Shown here in pieces: positions 5,527 through 11,781 of a stretch of DNA of 12,675 nucleotides; the first letter of the stretch is position 1, and each line of letters opens with the position of its first letter. A program made the position numbers and the translations under genes. Below the pieces are notes generated by a model. The model searched no databases. It saw only the letters and a list, made by a program, of their open reading frames with translations, and was not told where the DNA came from. Location of the stretch: positions 1-12,675 of the forward strand of contig DASSZD010000133.1 of assembly GCA_035702985.1 (NCBI GenBank). Reading direction: 5' to 3'. Source of the stretch: JAKAXG01 sp035702985. GTDB taxonomy: Bacteria; Actinomycetota; Acidimicrobiia; Acidimicrobiales; Palsa-688.

Positions 5527-6465
5527 ATGGCCGGGGCGGATCCCATCCGTCGCATCATGGACGTGGTCGTTCCACGTGCGGTCGATTCGATCGACCTGGA
5601 CGAGGTGATCGGTGAGATCGACCTGGACCGCCTCCTCTCCCGCGTCGATGTCAACGCCCTCCTCGATCGGGTGGACGTGGACGCCCTGCTCGAGCGGGTC
5701 GACGTCAACGCCCTGCTGGATCGTGTCGACGTCGAGCACCTCATGGCCCGCGTCAACATCCAGGACATCCTCGCGCGGGCGCAGGTGGACGCCATGGTCA
5801 GAGCCACCGCAGGGGGTCTGGGGAACCGCCTGCTCGACCTGGTTCGCCGCCAGCTGGTGGGCATCGACATCGTTCTCAGCCGGCTGGTGGACCGGCTGTT
5901 GCACCGTCGGGTCGCGGAGCCGGTGTCCCAGGAAGGAACCGTCACCGGCCAGATCGCCGGCGGCGCCAGCCGCCTGGCGGCCTTCGTCCTGGATCTCCTG
6001 ATCGAGTCGGCGATGTACACCTCGACGGTGGCAGTGGTGTTCTACCTCGCATCGCTGTTCACCGGTCGGGACGTGAAGCCGTCGGGCGGTAGCGCCCTCT
6101 GGCAGATACTTGTCTTCGGGGCGATGGCAGGTGTGTACCAGTGGACGGCGCTGGTGATCGCCGGCCGCACCGTCGGCCGGGCGGTGGCCGGCGTACGGGT
6201 GAGCTCCCCCGACGGCTCGCCACTGACGGTTGTCGCCGCCACCCGCAGGGTGCTGGTGTACCCCTTCAGCTTCGTCCTCGGCCTCGGGCTCGTCGGAATC
6301 GTGACCGGGCGTCGGCACCGGGCCCTCCACGACATGGCGGCGCCCTCACTCGTCTTCTATGACTGGGGAGACCGCCAGGCGCGGATGCCGGCACCGATCA
6401 CGCAGTTCTTCATCCGCCAGGGCGTTCCCCCGGGGGTAGTCACAGCCCACGGCGACGGCAGGTGA
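5527..6465 (+). CDS. RDD-family membrane protein with N-terminal nonapeptide repeats
   Basis: Protein of 312 residues from this start. About residues 22-93 consist of eight nine-residue units of the form (I/V)-D-(V/L)-x-x-L-L-x-R, for example VDVNALLDR. A short linker with two hydrophobic-charged segments follows, then an RDD domain: SRLAAFVLDLLIE with the hallmark Arg and Asp in the first membrane helix, a second helix around LWQILVFGAMAGVY, GRTVGRAVAGVRV, a third helix in VYPFSFVLGLGLVG, and RRHRALHDMAAPSLVFYDW. The function of RDD proteins is unclear; transport roles have been proposed for some. I chose the ATG at 5527. An in-frame ATG at 5488 would add 13 residues with unusually A/T-rich third positions. 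No good ribosome-binding site is visible, and a leaderless message is possible (TATGGT at 5514-5519). It follows marR on the same strand. Confidence 0.85.
   Translation: MAGADPIRRIMDVVVPRAVDSIDLDEVIGEIDLDRLLSRVDVNALLDRVDVDALLERVDVNALLDRVDVEHLMARVNIQDILARAQVDAMVRATAGGLGNRLLDLVRRQLVGIDIVLSRLVDRLLHRRVAEPVSQEGTVTGQIAGGASRLAAFVLDLLIESAMYTSTVAVVFYLASLFTGRDVKPSGGSALWQILVFGAMAGVYQWTALVIAGRTVGRAVAGVRVSSPDGSPLTVVAATRRVLVYPFSFVLGLGLVGIVTGRRHRALHDMAAPSLVFYDWGDRQARMPAPITQFFIRQGVPPGVVTAHGDGR
5590..5805 (+). repeat. Eight coding repeats of 27 bp (nine residues) in the RDD gene
   Basis: The units are IDLDEVIGE, IDLDRLLSR, VDVNALLDR, VDVDALLER, VDVNALLDR, VDVEHLMAR, VNIQDILAR and AQVDAMVRA. The middle four are nearly identical at protein level and their DNA is similar but not identical, so purifying selection on the protein pattern is likely. 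The alternating hydrophobic/acidic pattern followed by LL-x-R suggests short strand-turn or helix units, possibly oligomerising. Confidence 0.9.
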
Positions 6466-6470
6466 TTGAG

Positions 6471-6494
6471 CCGGTCGGCCCTGCGGCCGACCGG
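6471..6494. terminator. Bidirectional hairpin between the RDD gene and terC
   Basis: CCGGTCGGCC (6471-6480), loop CTGC, GGCCGACCGG (6485-6494): a perfect 10-bp stem with a tetraloop, 5 nt after the RDD stop and 17 nt after the convergent terC stop. Its position fits a shared terminator for both genes. There is no T tract on either strand. Confidence 0.65.
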
Positions 6495-6511
6495 GAGAAG
6501 CTGACGGAGGC

Positions 6512-7450
6512 CTACCGGCGGGCCTGGCGGTCGGCCGGGTGGGCCGGTCTCCTCGGGCGGAGGGCGGCCGCCCCGATGGTTGCTGCGAGAACGATGATGA
6601 TGACGGCGAGGGTGGCTGCGGTGGGGATCTCGACGAGGGGCCTGATGAGCATTTTGACGCCGACGAAGATCAGGAGGACGGCCAGTCCCTTGGTGAGGTG
6701 GGCGAAGCGCTCCATGGCCTCGGCCAGCACGAAGTACAGGGATCGCAGGCCGAGCACGGCGAAGGCGTTGGAGGTGAACACGACAAAGACGTTGGTGGTG
6801 ACGCCGAACACGGCCGGGATGGAATCGGCGGCGAACAACACGTCGGTGGCCTCGATGGCTATCAGGGCCAGCAGGAGGGGGGTGGCGGCGCGCCGTCCTT
6901 GATGGCGGGTCAAGAACCGACCGGCGGGCGCGACAGGCGCGACGGGGAGCAACCGGCGGATGGCGCCGATGAGCCGACCGCGCTCGAGGTCGATCTCGGT
7001 GGCGCCGCGGGCCATGCGGACGCCGGCGGCGAGCACGATCAGGCCGAAGGGGTAGAAGGCCCAGCTGACATGCTCGACGAAGGCTGCGCCGGCGGCGACG
7101 AACCCGGCCCGCAGCACGAGCGCCCCGATCACCCCCCAGTAGAGGACCCGGCGCTGGTCGGTAGGGGGGACCTGGAAGCTGCGCAGCAGCAGGGCGAAGG
7201 CGAAGACGTTGTCGACGCTGAGGGATTTCTCGAGCAGGTAACCCGAGAAGTACTGCCCGGACACCCCCCAGCCCATGGTCACGCCCAGTACAACCCCGAA
7301 GACGGCGGAAAGGGCGATCCACGCCGCCGTTTCGATCACGGCGGGGCGGATGCCGTGAAGGTCTTTGAGACGGTGGATGGCGATGTCGCCGGCGAGGAGG
7401 CCGCCGATCACGCCGACCGCGGCCAGCCACGCCCAGGTGGGGACACTCAT
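6512..7450 (-). CDS. TerC/Alx-family integral membrane protein
   Basis: Polytopic membrane protein of 312 residues, the typical length of TerC/Alx proteins, several of which act in manganese export or in metalation of exoenzymes. The diagnostic acidic motifs are present: Asp22 in GGLLAGDIAIHR, EKSLSVDNVFAF with Glu74, Asp80 and Asn81, and IEATDVLFAADSIPA with Glu200, Asp203 and Asp209. These are thought to line the ion path. Around eight or nine hydrophobic segments alternate with short loops, and the C-terminal 15 residues are basic. The ATG at 7450 has only a G-rich stretch upstream. I searched the 236 bp before it for the yybP-ykoY manganese riboswitch that often precedes such genes and saw no convincing match. 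It ends tail-to-tail with the RDD gene around a shared hairpin. Confidence 0.93.
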   Translation of the reverse strand: MSVPTWAWLAAVGVIGGLLAGDIAIHRLKDLHGIRPAVIETAAWIALSAVFGVVLGVTMGWGVSGQYFSGYLLEKSLSVDNVFAFALLLRSFQVPPTDQRRVLYWGVIGALVLRAGFVAAGAAFVEHVSWAFYPFGLIVLAAGVRMARGATEIDLERGRLIGAIRRLLPVAPVAPAGRFLTRHQGRRAATPLLLALIAIEATDVLFAADSIPAVFGVTTNVFVVFTSNAFAVLGLRSLYFVLAEAMERFAHLTKGLAVLLIFVGVKMLIRPLVEIPTAATLAVIIIVLAATIGAAALRPRRPAHPADRQARR

Positions 7451-7544
7451 CGCAGCTCAGCCCCCCGGGCCGGTCGCCGGCCGCCGAGCCGGGTGTGGCC
7501 GTGACGGTCGTGGTGGCACGAGGTCTGCTCTATCGCCTCGGAGG

Positions 7545-7567
7545 ACCCACCCCCCGTCGAGGTGGGT
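7545..7567. terminator. Weak hairpin between the a/b operon and terC
   Basis: ACCCACC (7545-7551) and GGTGGGT (7561-7567) form a 7-bp stem with a 9-nt loop in the 236-bp gap (7451-7686). It could end the upstream minus-strand operon or sit in the terC leader. The rest of the gap has GC-rich runs such as repeated GGCC/CCGG at 7610-7660 and no clear promoter. Confidence 0.25.
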
Positions 7568-7686
7568 GCGGTGGTGGTGACGGCTGGTGAGCGGCCACCG
7601 GGCAGGACGGCCGGGCCGGCACGACCGTGCTCAGGACAGCCGGCCGGCCGGCCGGGCCGGATGGTGGGGCCAACGGGCGCATTTGT

Positions 7687-8268
7687 TCACTGTTCCCCCG
7701 ATGCCGACACGTCGGCCAGGGTCGGACGGCCGGCGCGAGTGGACGGAGCCAGCTGCGCACCGGGCGAGGTGGGCGCACCGGTATTGGCGGCTCCGCCCGG
7801 TCGGCGCTCTCCGGGGCCGGTGATGTTCTGCAGCGCCATCACCGCCCTCCTGGCGCTGTGGGCGGCGTCGATCAACTCGATGGTCGACAGCTCGCCGTTG
7901 GGCAGACTGCTGAGCGCCACCAGCTCCGGCTGTTGGAGCCGGCTTCCGGCATCGGCGGCACCCGGGATGCCGGTCCCCGGGCACGGGGGTGGCATGCCGG
8001 CCAGGGCGGACTGTCGGATCAGGGCGATGACACCGTCAAGGCCGTCCAGAAGCTGTTCCGTGCCGGTCCGGTGCTGGTCGCCTTCACTTCGGGCGCCGGA
8101 GCGGAGGGCCAGGCCGACCGCGAAGAGCTCGTCGACAATGGCGTCCAGCAGGTCCGTGGACATCTCGACCGCATGCGGGAGCGGCGACGGCCGGCCGGCC
8201 CCGGAGACCCGGGGGGCGACCTCCGGGTCGGCCGTAGCAGCCGCATCCGAGGCGGAGGGTCGGGTCAT
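7687..8268 (-). CDS. Degenerate histidine-kinase DHp-like protein (no His, no ATPase domain)
   Basis: Protein of 193 residues without a named family that I can be sure of. Residues 36-90 resemble the HisKA_3 dimerisation/phosphotransfer helices of actinobacterial DevS/DosS-type kinases. STDLLDAIVDELFAVGLAL stands where those kinases have a DLHD motif followed by an LFA-x-GL segment, and LLDGLDGVIALIRQS matches the second helix. The phospho-accepting His of DLHD is Leu41 here. No ATP-binding domain follows. Instead there is a Pro/Gly linker, a second helical segment (LSTIELIDAAHSARRAVMALQNI, about 128-150) and a disordered tail. The start is the ATG at 8268 because GGAGGAG (8275-8281) lies 6 nt upstream; a GTG at 8286 and an ATG at 8283 are weaker options. 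It follows subunit b with no gap, so it is in that operon. A regulatory or scaffold role is inference. Confidence 0.62.
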   Translation of the reverse strand: MTRPSASDAAATADPEVAPRVSGAGRPSPLPHAVEMSTDLLDAIVDELFAVGLALRSGARSEGDQHRTGTEQLLDGLDGVIALIRQSALAGMPPPCPGTGIPGAADAGSRLQQPELVALSSLPNGELSTIELIDAAHSARRAVMALQNITGPGERRPGGAANTGAPTSPGAQLAPSTRAGRPTLADVSASGEQ

Positions 8269-8274
8269 GATCGT

Positions 8275-8281
8275 CTCCTCC
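8275..8281 (-). promoter_or_regulatory. Shine-Dalgarno site of the DHp-like gene
   Basis: GGAGGAG, 6 nt before the ATG at 8268. It immediately follows the stop codon of the subunit b gene and favours 8268 over the overlapping GTG at 8286. Confidence 0.75.
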
Positions 8282-8282
8282 A

Positions 8283-8627
8283 TCACACGCCGGCCCGCTG
8301 GCCGCCGGTCGGGACGGGCACGGCAGATCCTGGCTGGTCGGCGGCCTGTCGGGCGGAGTGGTCGGCCATGCGCTGGGCGGTCTGGATGATCTGCCGGGCT
8401 TCCCGGCGGGCTTGGTCGAGCGTGGCCTGGTAGTCCGCCTCGGCGGCGGCGAGAAGTTCTTCGACCCGGCTGGCCTGGGCCAGGGACTGGTCGATCTCGG
8501 CTTGGCGGCGGCGCATGGCCGCCTGCAGCGGCCTGATGACGAAGCGGGCCAGGACGGCGAGCACGATGACGAACACGGCCAGCTCGACGGCGAAGGTGGC
8601 GTTGAGGTTGAAAAAGCTGGCGGTCAC
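8283..8627 (-). CDS. atpF: F-type ATP synthase subunit b, short form
   Basis: Peripheral-stalk subunit b of the Fo sector, 114 residues. An N-terminal membrane helix (FAVELAVFVIVLAVLARFVI, about residues 12-31) is followed by the conserved RPLQAAMRRRQAEIDQSLAQA segment and a charged helix rich in Ala/Glu/Arg (EELLAAAEADYQATLDQARREARQIIQTAQ), as in the tether region of b. It then ends in a Pro/Gly tail near residue 100, about 40-60 residues shorter than ordinary b, so most of the dimerisation and delta-binding part is missing. The GTG start overlaps the atpB stop (GTGA, 8624-8627) and has a perfect GGAGGT site inside the end of atpB, showing translational coupling. No subunit c gene lies between a and b, unlike the usual a-c-b order. 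Confidence 0.88.
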   Translation of the reverse strand: MTASFFNLNATFAVELAVFVIVLAVLARFVIRPLQAAMRRRQAEIDQSLAQASRVEELLAAAEADYQATLDQARREARQIIQTAQRMADHSARQAADQPGSAVPVPTGGQRAGV

Positions 8628-9409
8628 GGGTTGGTACCTCCGGTGGTGGAAGGGACGGGAGACGGTTGATCGGGCGGGGGTTCGATGGCGTCGGCAGCGA
8701 CGGCAGCGTCGAAGTACAAGACGGTGAGCAGGGCGAAGATGAACGCCTGCATGACGGCCACGAAGACCGAGAACAGCTTCCAGGCCAGGAGCGGCAGCGG
8801 GGCGATGGTCGGGGGGATCAGCTCGAAGATCAGGATGACCATGACCGTTCCGGCGAAGATGTTGCCGAAGAGGCGCAACGCCAACGTCGCCGGTTTGACC
8901 AGCTCCTCGATCACCCGGAGAGGAAGGAGCCATGGGATGGGCCTGAGGTAGTGGCGGAGATAGCCCCGCCAGCCTCGGGCGCGGATGGCAGCCACGTGCA
9001 CGGCGATGATGACGAACAGGCCGAGCGCCACGGTCAGGTTCAGGTCGCCGGTGGGCGCCGGCAGGGCCTTGTCGGGATGGCCGCTGGGTATGGTCTCGAG
9101 GAGCGACGCCGTGAGCACGAACACGAACAGGACCACGGCCAAGGGCACCACTTGGTGTCCGGCGCCGCCCAGGCGGGAGCCGACATGGCGCTCCGCAGCG
9201 GAGATGACCGTCTCCCAAGCCAGCCGCAATTTGGTAGGTCGGGCCGACATCTGACCGCGACGGGCCAGGAGTCCGATCAGGATCACTATCAGGCCGGCGG
9301 CCGACGTTGCGACGATGGTGTCGACGTTGAACTCGAACCCGGCCACCGCCACCCGGTGGCCCGCCCCGGCGGACAGGACTTCCTCGGCGGCAGTCAGCTG
9401 TGTGGTCAT
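8624..9409 (-). CDS. atpB: F-type ATP synthase subunit a
   Basis: Membrane subunit a of the Fo proton channel, 261 residues. The fourth-helix motif TLALRLFGNIFAG carries the essential Arg (Arg179, equivalent to E. coli Arg210) and Asn183. MQAFIFALLTVLYF carries Gln221 (equivalent to Gln252). An earlier segment, PSGHPDKALPAPTGDLNLTVALGLF, is the usual loop before helix 3. Two channel positions differ: Thr188 stands where E. coli has Glu219 and Ser214 where it has His245, by counting from the Arg. The ATG at 9409 has GGAGA about 5 nt upstream. It heads a tight operon atpB-atpF-DHp-like gene. Subunit c and the F1 genes are absent, so this is probably a second, orphan Fo locus and not the main atp operon. 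Confidence 0.93.
   Translation of the reverse strand: MTTQLTAAEEVLSAGAGHRVAVAGFEFNVDTIVATSAAGLIVILIGLLARRGQMSARPTKLRLAWETVISAAERHVGSRLGGAGHQVVPLAVVLFVFVLTASLLETIPSGHPDKALPAPTGDLNLTVALGLFVIIAVHVAAIRARGWRGYLRHYLRPIPWLLPLRVIEELVKPATLALRLFGNIFAGTVMVILIFELIPPTIAPLPLLAWKLFSVFVAVMQAFIFALLTVLYFDAAVAADAIEPPPDQPSPVPSTTGGTNP
8636..8641 (-). promoter_or_regulatory. Shine-Dalgarno site of atpF
   Basis: GGAGGT, 8 nt before the GTG at 8627 and inside the 3' end of atpB. It fixes the short atpF start and argues against the much longer reading frame that runs to 9218. Confidence 0.85.
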
Positions 9410-9470
9410 GTCGTCTCCGAATCAGGTGCCGTCACCGCGCCCGGGAGCCGGGGGGTTCTCGACGGTTTCG

Positions 9471-9489
9471 GAGCCAGTTGAGCTGGTTC
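9471..9489 (-). terminator. Weak hairpin between the histidine kinase gene and atpB
   Basis: In the 143-bp gap (9410-9552), GAGCCAG (9471-9477) and CTGGTTC (9483-9489) can pair with one wobble around a 5-nt loop. It might end the two-component operon, but it is short and has no T tract. No promoter is obvious elsewhere in the gap, so read-through from the kinase gene into atpB is possible. Confidence 0.25.
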
Positions 9490-9552
9490 CTGCGGGGCCG
9501 GGATGGGGTCGATGTGGAGACCGGGTGCAGATTGCTCCGGCCCGGACGGCCA

Positions 9553-10920
9553 TTAGCGGTGCGTCGGTTCCTGCGGGGTGGACTCGTGAACCGGTACCGG
9601 GAGGCGCACCGTGAATCTGGCGCCACCGCCGGCCGCATTCTCCAGCGACACGGTTCCGCCGTGAGCGGCGACCAGTTCCCTCACCACGGCCAGGCCGATA
9701 CCGCTGCCCGTCCTGGCCCTGCCGGCTCGGCCCTGGTAGAAGCGCTCCCAGATGGCTTCCCGTTCGTCGGCGGGGACGCCCGGGCCGGTGTCGGCGACCT
9801 CCAGCACCGCTTCGGACCGGCTGGTGAAGGTGCGGACCTCGACGGTTCCACCGGCCGGGGTGAACTTGACGGCGTTGGTCAACAGGTTGACCGCCACCTG
9901 GCGCAGGCGGCGAGGGTCACCGACCGCCGGTGTGGGCGGAAGGTCCCGTTCGAGGTGGATCTGACCGGCCCGGAACCGGCTGGCCAGGGATTGCGCCGCG
10001 TCGGCGGCCACCCGGCCCAGGTCGAGCGGCCGTCGGCTCAGCTCCAAGCCTGCGGCCTGGGCCGCAGCCAGGGTCTGGAGGTCCTCGACCAGGTGGGCCA
10101 AGCGGACCGTCTCGTCGTGCAGGGACGCCAGCGCCTCGCCGGTCGGTTCGGTTATCCCGTCGCTGAGAGCCTCGGTTTCGGCCTGCATCACCGCTATCGG
10201 GGTGCGCAGCTCGTGGGCCACGTCAGCGACCAGGGCCCGGCGTAGCCGGTCCTCCTCCTCGAGCGAGTCGGCCATGGTGTCGAAGGCACGGCCCAGCTCG
10301 CCCAGCTCGCCCGGCCCGGCGTTCGGGCCGACCCGGGGCGAGCTCTGGCCGAGCTTGAGCGAGCCCACCGCGGCGGCCAGGCGGCGCAGAGGCCGCACCA
10401 CGCCCCGAGCGAGGAGCACCGCCACGATCAGCGCCGCAGCGGCGGCCATGGCGGCGCTCCAGCCCACCGCGGTGAACAGCGATGACCGCAGGTGGCTGTC
10501 GCCGGGCCTGTAGCCCCCGGCCGGGAAGTCGATCAGGACCGTCCCGATCGGGTTCCCGTCCGAGACGAGGGGTCTCTGTACGACCAGCGCGGGGTGCGGA
10601 CCTGCCCCGGGCAGCGGGATCCGTTGCACCGTGGTCCCGTTCCGGTCCAGCACCTTCACGCCCAGTTCGGCTCGAGCCGAGAAGGCGGCCACCGGGCGCA
10701 GGTCGACCCCCGCCCAACCCCCGGCTGACCGGTAGGCGGTCTCGACCAGGGCTGCCACCTCGGCTCCCGCCCTGTCGCGCTGGGTGGAGGCCAGGTGGGC
10801 CACGTTGCGCTGGTCGGCGATCAGGACGGCCACCGAGAACACCGCCACCGCGAACAGCGCCACCGCCACCAACGCGGCCGCGAACCGCACTCCAAGAGGA
10901 CCCAGCGGCCTTCGAACCAT
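9553..10920 (-). CDS. Membrane sensor histidine kinase (HAMP-HisKA-HATPase)
   Basis: Class I sensor kinase, 455 residues from the ATG at 10920. Domain order: membrane helix 1 (FAAALVAVALFAVAVFSVAVL); an extracytoplasmic sensor region of about 100 residues with no recognised fold; membrane helix 2 (SAAMAAAAALIVAVLLA) followed by VVRPLRRLAAAV, the start of HAMP; the HisKA helix ADVAHELRTPIAVMQ with phospho-accepting His236; then the ATPase domain with N box (NLLTNAVKFTP), G1 box (VADTGPGVP), F box (IWERFYQG) and G2 box (GSGIGLAVV). All catalytic motifs are intact. I chose 10920 (MVRRPLGPLG) over 10965, which would overlap the response regulator gene and lacks a ribosome-binding site. It starts 7 nt after the regulator's stop, so the two are coupled. 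The signal is unknown. Confidence 0.95.
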   Translation of the reverse strand: MVRRPLGPLGVRFAAALVAVALFAVAVFSVAVLIADQRNVAHLASTQRDRAGAEVAALVETAYRSAGGWAGVDLRPVAAFSARAELGVKVLDRNGTTVQRIPLPGAGPHPALVVQRPLVSDGNPIGTVLIDFPAGGYRPGDSHLRSSLFTAVGWSAAMAAAAALIVAVLLARGVVRPLRRLAAAVGSLKLGQSSPRVGPNAGPGELGELGRAFDTMADSLEEEDRLRRALVADVAHELRTPIAVMQAETEALSDGITEPTGEALASLHDETVRLAHLVEDLQTLAAAQAAGLELSRRPLDLGRVAADAAQSLASRFRAGQIHLERDLPPTPAVGDPRRLRQVAVNLLTNAVKFTPAGGTVEVRTFTSRSEAVLEVADTGPGVPADEREAIWERFYQGRAGRARTGSGIGLAVVRELVAAHGGTVSLENAAGGGARFTVRLPVPVHESTPQEPTHR

Positions 10921-10927
10921 CGGAGGT

Positions 10928-11626
10928 CTACCTGTCGCGGCTGACGCCCAGACGGTAGCCGGCACCCAGCACCGTCTCGACCAGCTCGGGGGCCGATGGG
11001 TCGGTCTCGATCTTGCGGCGCAGGTTCTTCACGTGCGAATCGATCGTCCGCTCGTATCCCTCGAACTCGTAGCCCCGCACCCGGTTTATCAGCTCATAGC
11101 GGGAGTACACCCGGCCCGGCACCCTGGCCAACGCCACCAGCAGTCCCCACTCGGTGGGAGTGAGCTCCACCGCCTCGCCGCCCACCTCGACCTGGTGGCG
11201 GTCCTCGTCGATGACCAGCCGCCCACCGCCATAAGACGCCGTCCCGGCCTCCACCACGCCGGCCCGACCCCGTCGCAGGATCGCACCAACCCGGAGCACC
11301 AACTCGCGGGGACTGAACGGTTTGGTCACATAGTCGTCGGCCCCCATTTCCAGCCCGGCGATCCGGTCCCGCTCATCGCTCTTGGCCGTCAGCATCAGAA
11401 TAGGTACATCCGAGACGGAACGGATCTCGCGGGCGACCTCCTCGCCGGGTACATCCGGCAGGCCGAGATCCAGGATCACCAGATCGAGCGGGGCGCGTCC
11501 GGCGTAGTGGATGGCTTCGGCCCCCGAACCGGTGGAGAACACGTCCATCCCTTCCCGCTCCAGATAGGACCGCACGAGCTCCCTCAGCTTGTACTCGTCC
11601 TCGACCACCATCACGTGCTGGGCCAT
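10928..11626 (-). CDS. OmpR/PhoB-family response regulator
   Basis: Two-domain DNA-binding response regulator of 232 residues, the standard length. Receiver: acidic residues Glu9, Asp10 and Glu11, phospho-accepting Asp53 in LVILDLGLPD, Thr80 in LMLTAKS and Lys102 in YVTKPFSP. The C-terminal winged helix starts with GGRLVIDEDRHQVEVGG, and contains LTPTEWGLLVALAR and the recognition part ERTIDSHVKNLRRKI, ending ETVLGAGYRLG. The ATG at 11626 has a GGGAGGA site at 11632-11638 with a 5-nt spacer. It is the first gene of an operon with the intact membrane kinase that follows. Its targets are not evident. The adjacent atpB operon on the same strand and the divergent zinc-finger/baeRF gene are the nearest candidates, by position only. 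Confidence 0.96.
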   Translation of the reverse strand: MAQHVMVVEDEYKLRELVRSYLEREGMDVFSTGSGAEAIHYAGRAPLDLVILDLGLPDVPGEEVAREIRSVSDVPILMLTAKSDERDRIAGLEMGADDYVTKPFSPRELVLRVGAILRRGRAGVVEAGTASYGGGRLVIDEDRHQVEVGGEAVELTPTEWGLLVALARVPGRVYSRYELINRVRGYEFEGYERTIDSHVKNLRRKIETDPSAPELVETVLGAGYRLGVSRDR

Positions 11627-11781
11627 CGGGTTCCTCCCGACGACCAGTATCCCGCCCAGGATGCCGGACCGTGGCTATCGCGGCGCGATCTCCATCCCGT
11701 CTCCACGCGGCCTCGACCCTCCCACCGCTCCCGCTGGCTCTACTGGGCGTCACCCACCACAACCAACGTCTTGGAGTGACG
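11627..11781. promoter_or_regulatory. Divergent promoter region, response regulator / baeRF gene
   Basis: The 155-bp gap between two divergent genes must hold both promoters. On the minus strand GGATACT (about 11646-11652) could be a -10 box 20-25 nt before the regulator's start, but I see no convincing -35 box. On the plus strand CGTCAC (11748-11753) and GTGACG (11776-11781) form an inverted repeat that would bring the ribosome-binding site of the baeRF gene into a structure. Both observations are weak. Confidence 0.3.

Noticed and set aside
7610..7665. GGCC/CCGG-rich run suspected to be a repeat array
   Set aside because: The runs have no regular unit or spacer and fit simple GC-rich composition. 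No CRISPR-like or iterated structure is present.
7451..7686. yybP-ykoY manganese riboswitch before terC
   Set aside because: This element often precedes TerC/Alx genes, but I could not find its conserved core or paired 3' segment in the 236-bp leader. Only short GC hairpins are present. A covariance-model scan would settle it.
8628..9218. Extension of the atpF frame upstream to 9218, giving a 311-residue protein
   Set aside because: The added part overlaps atpB out of frame and has no family likeness. The GTG at 8627 has a perfect ribosome-binding site and gives a normal subunit b N-terminus.
9410..9552. Hidden subunit c gene between the kinase and atpB
   Set aside because: The gap is 143 bp, too short for a subunit c of about 70-80 residues, and no frame shows paired Gly-rich hydrophobic helices.
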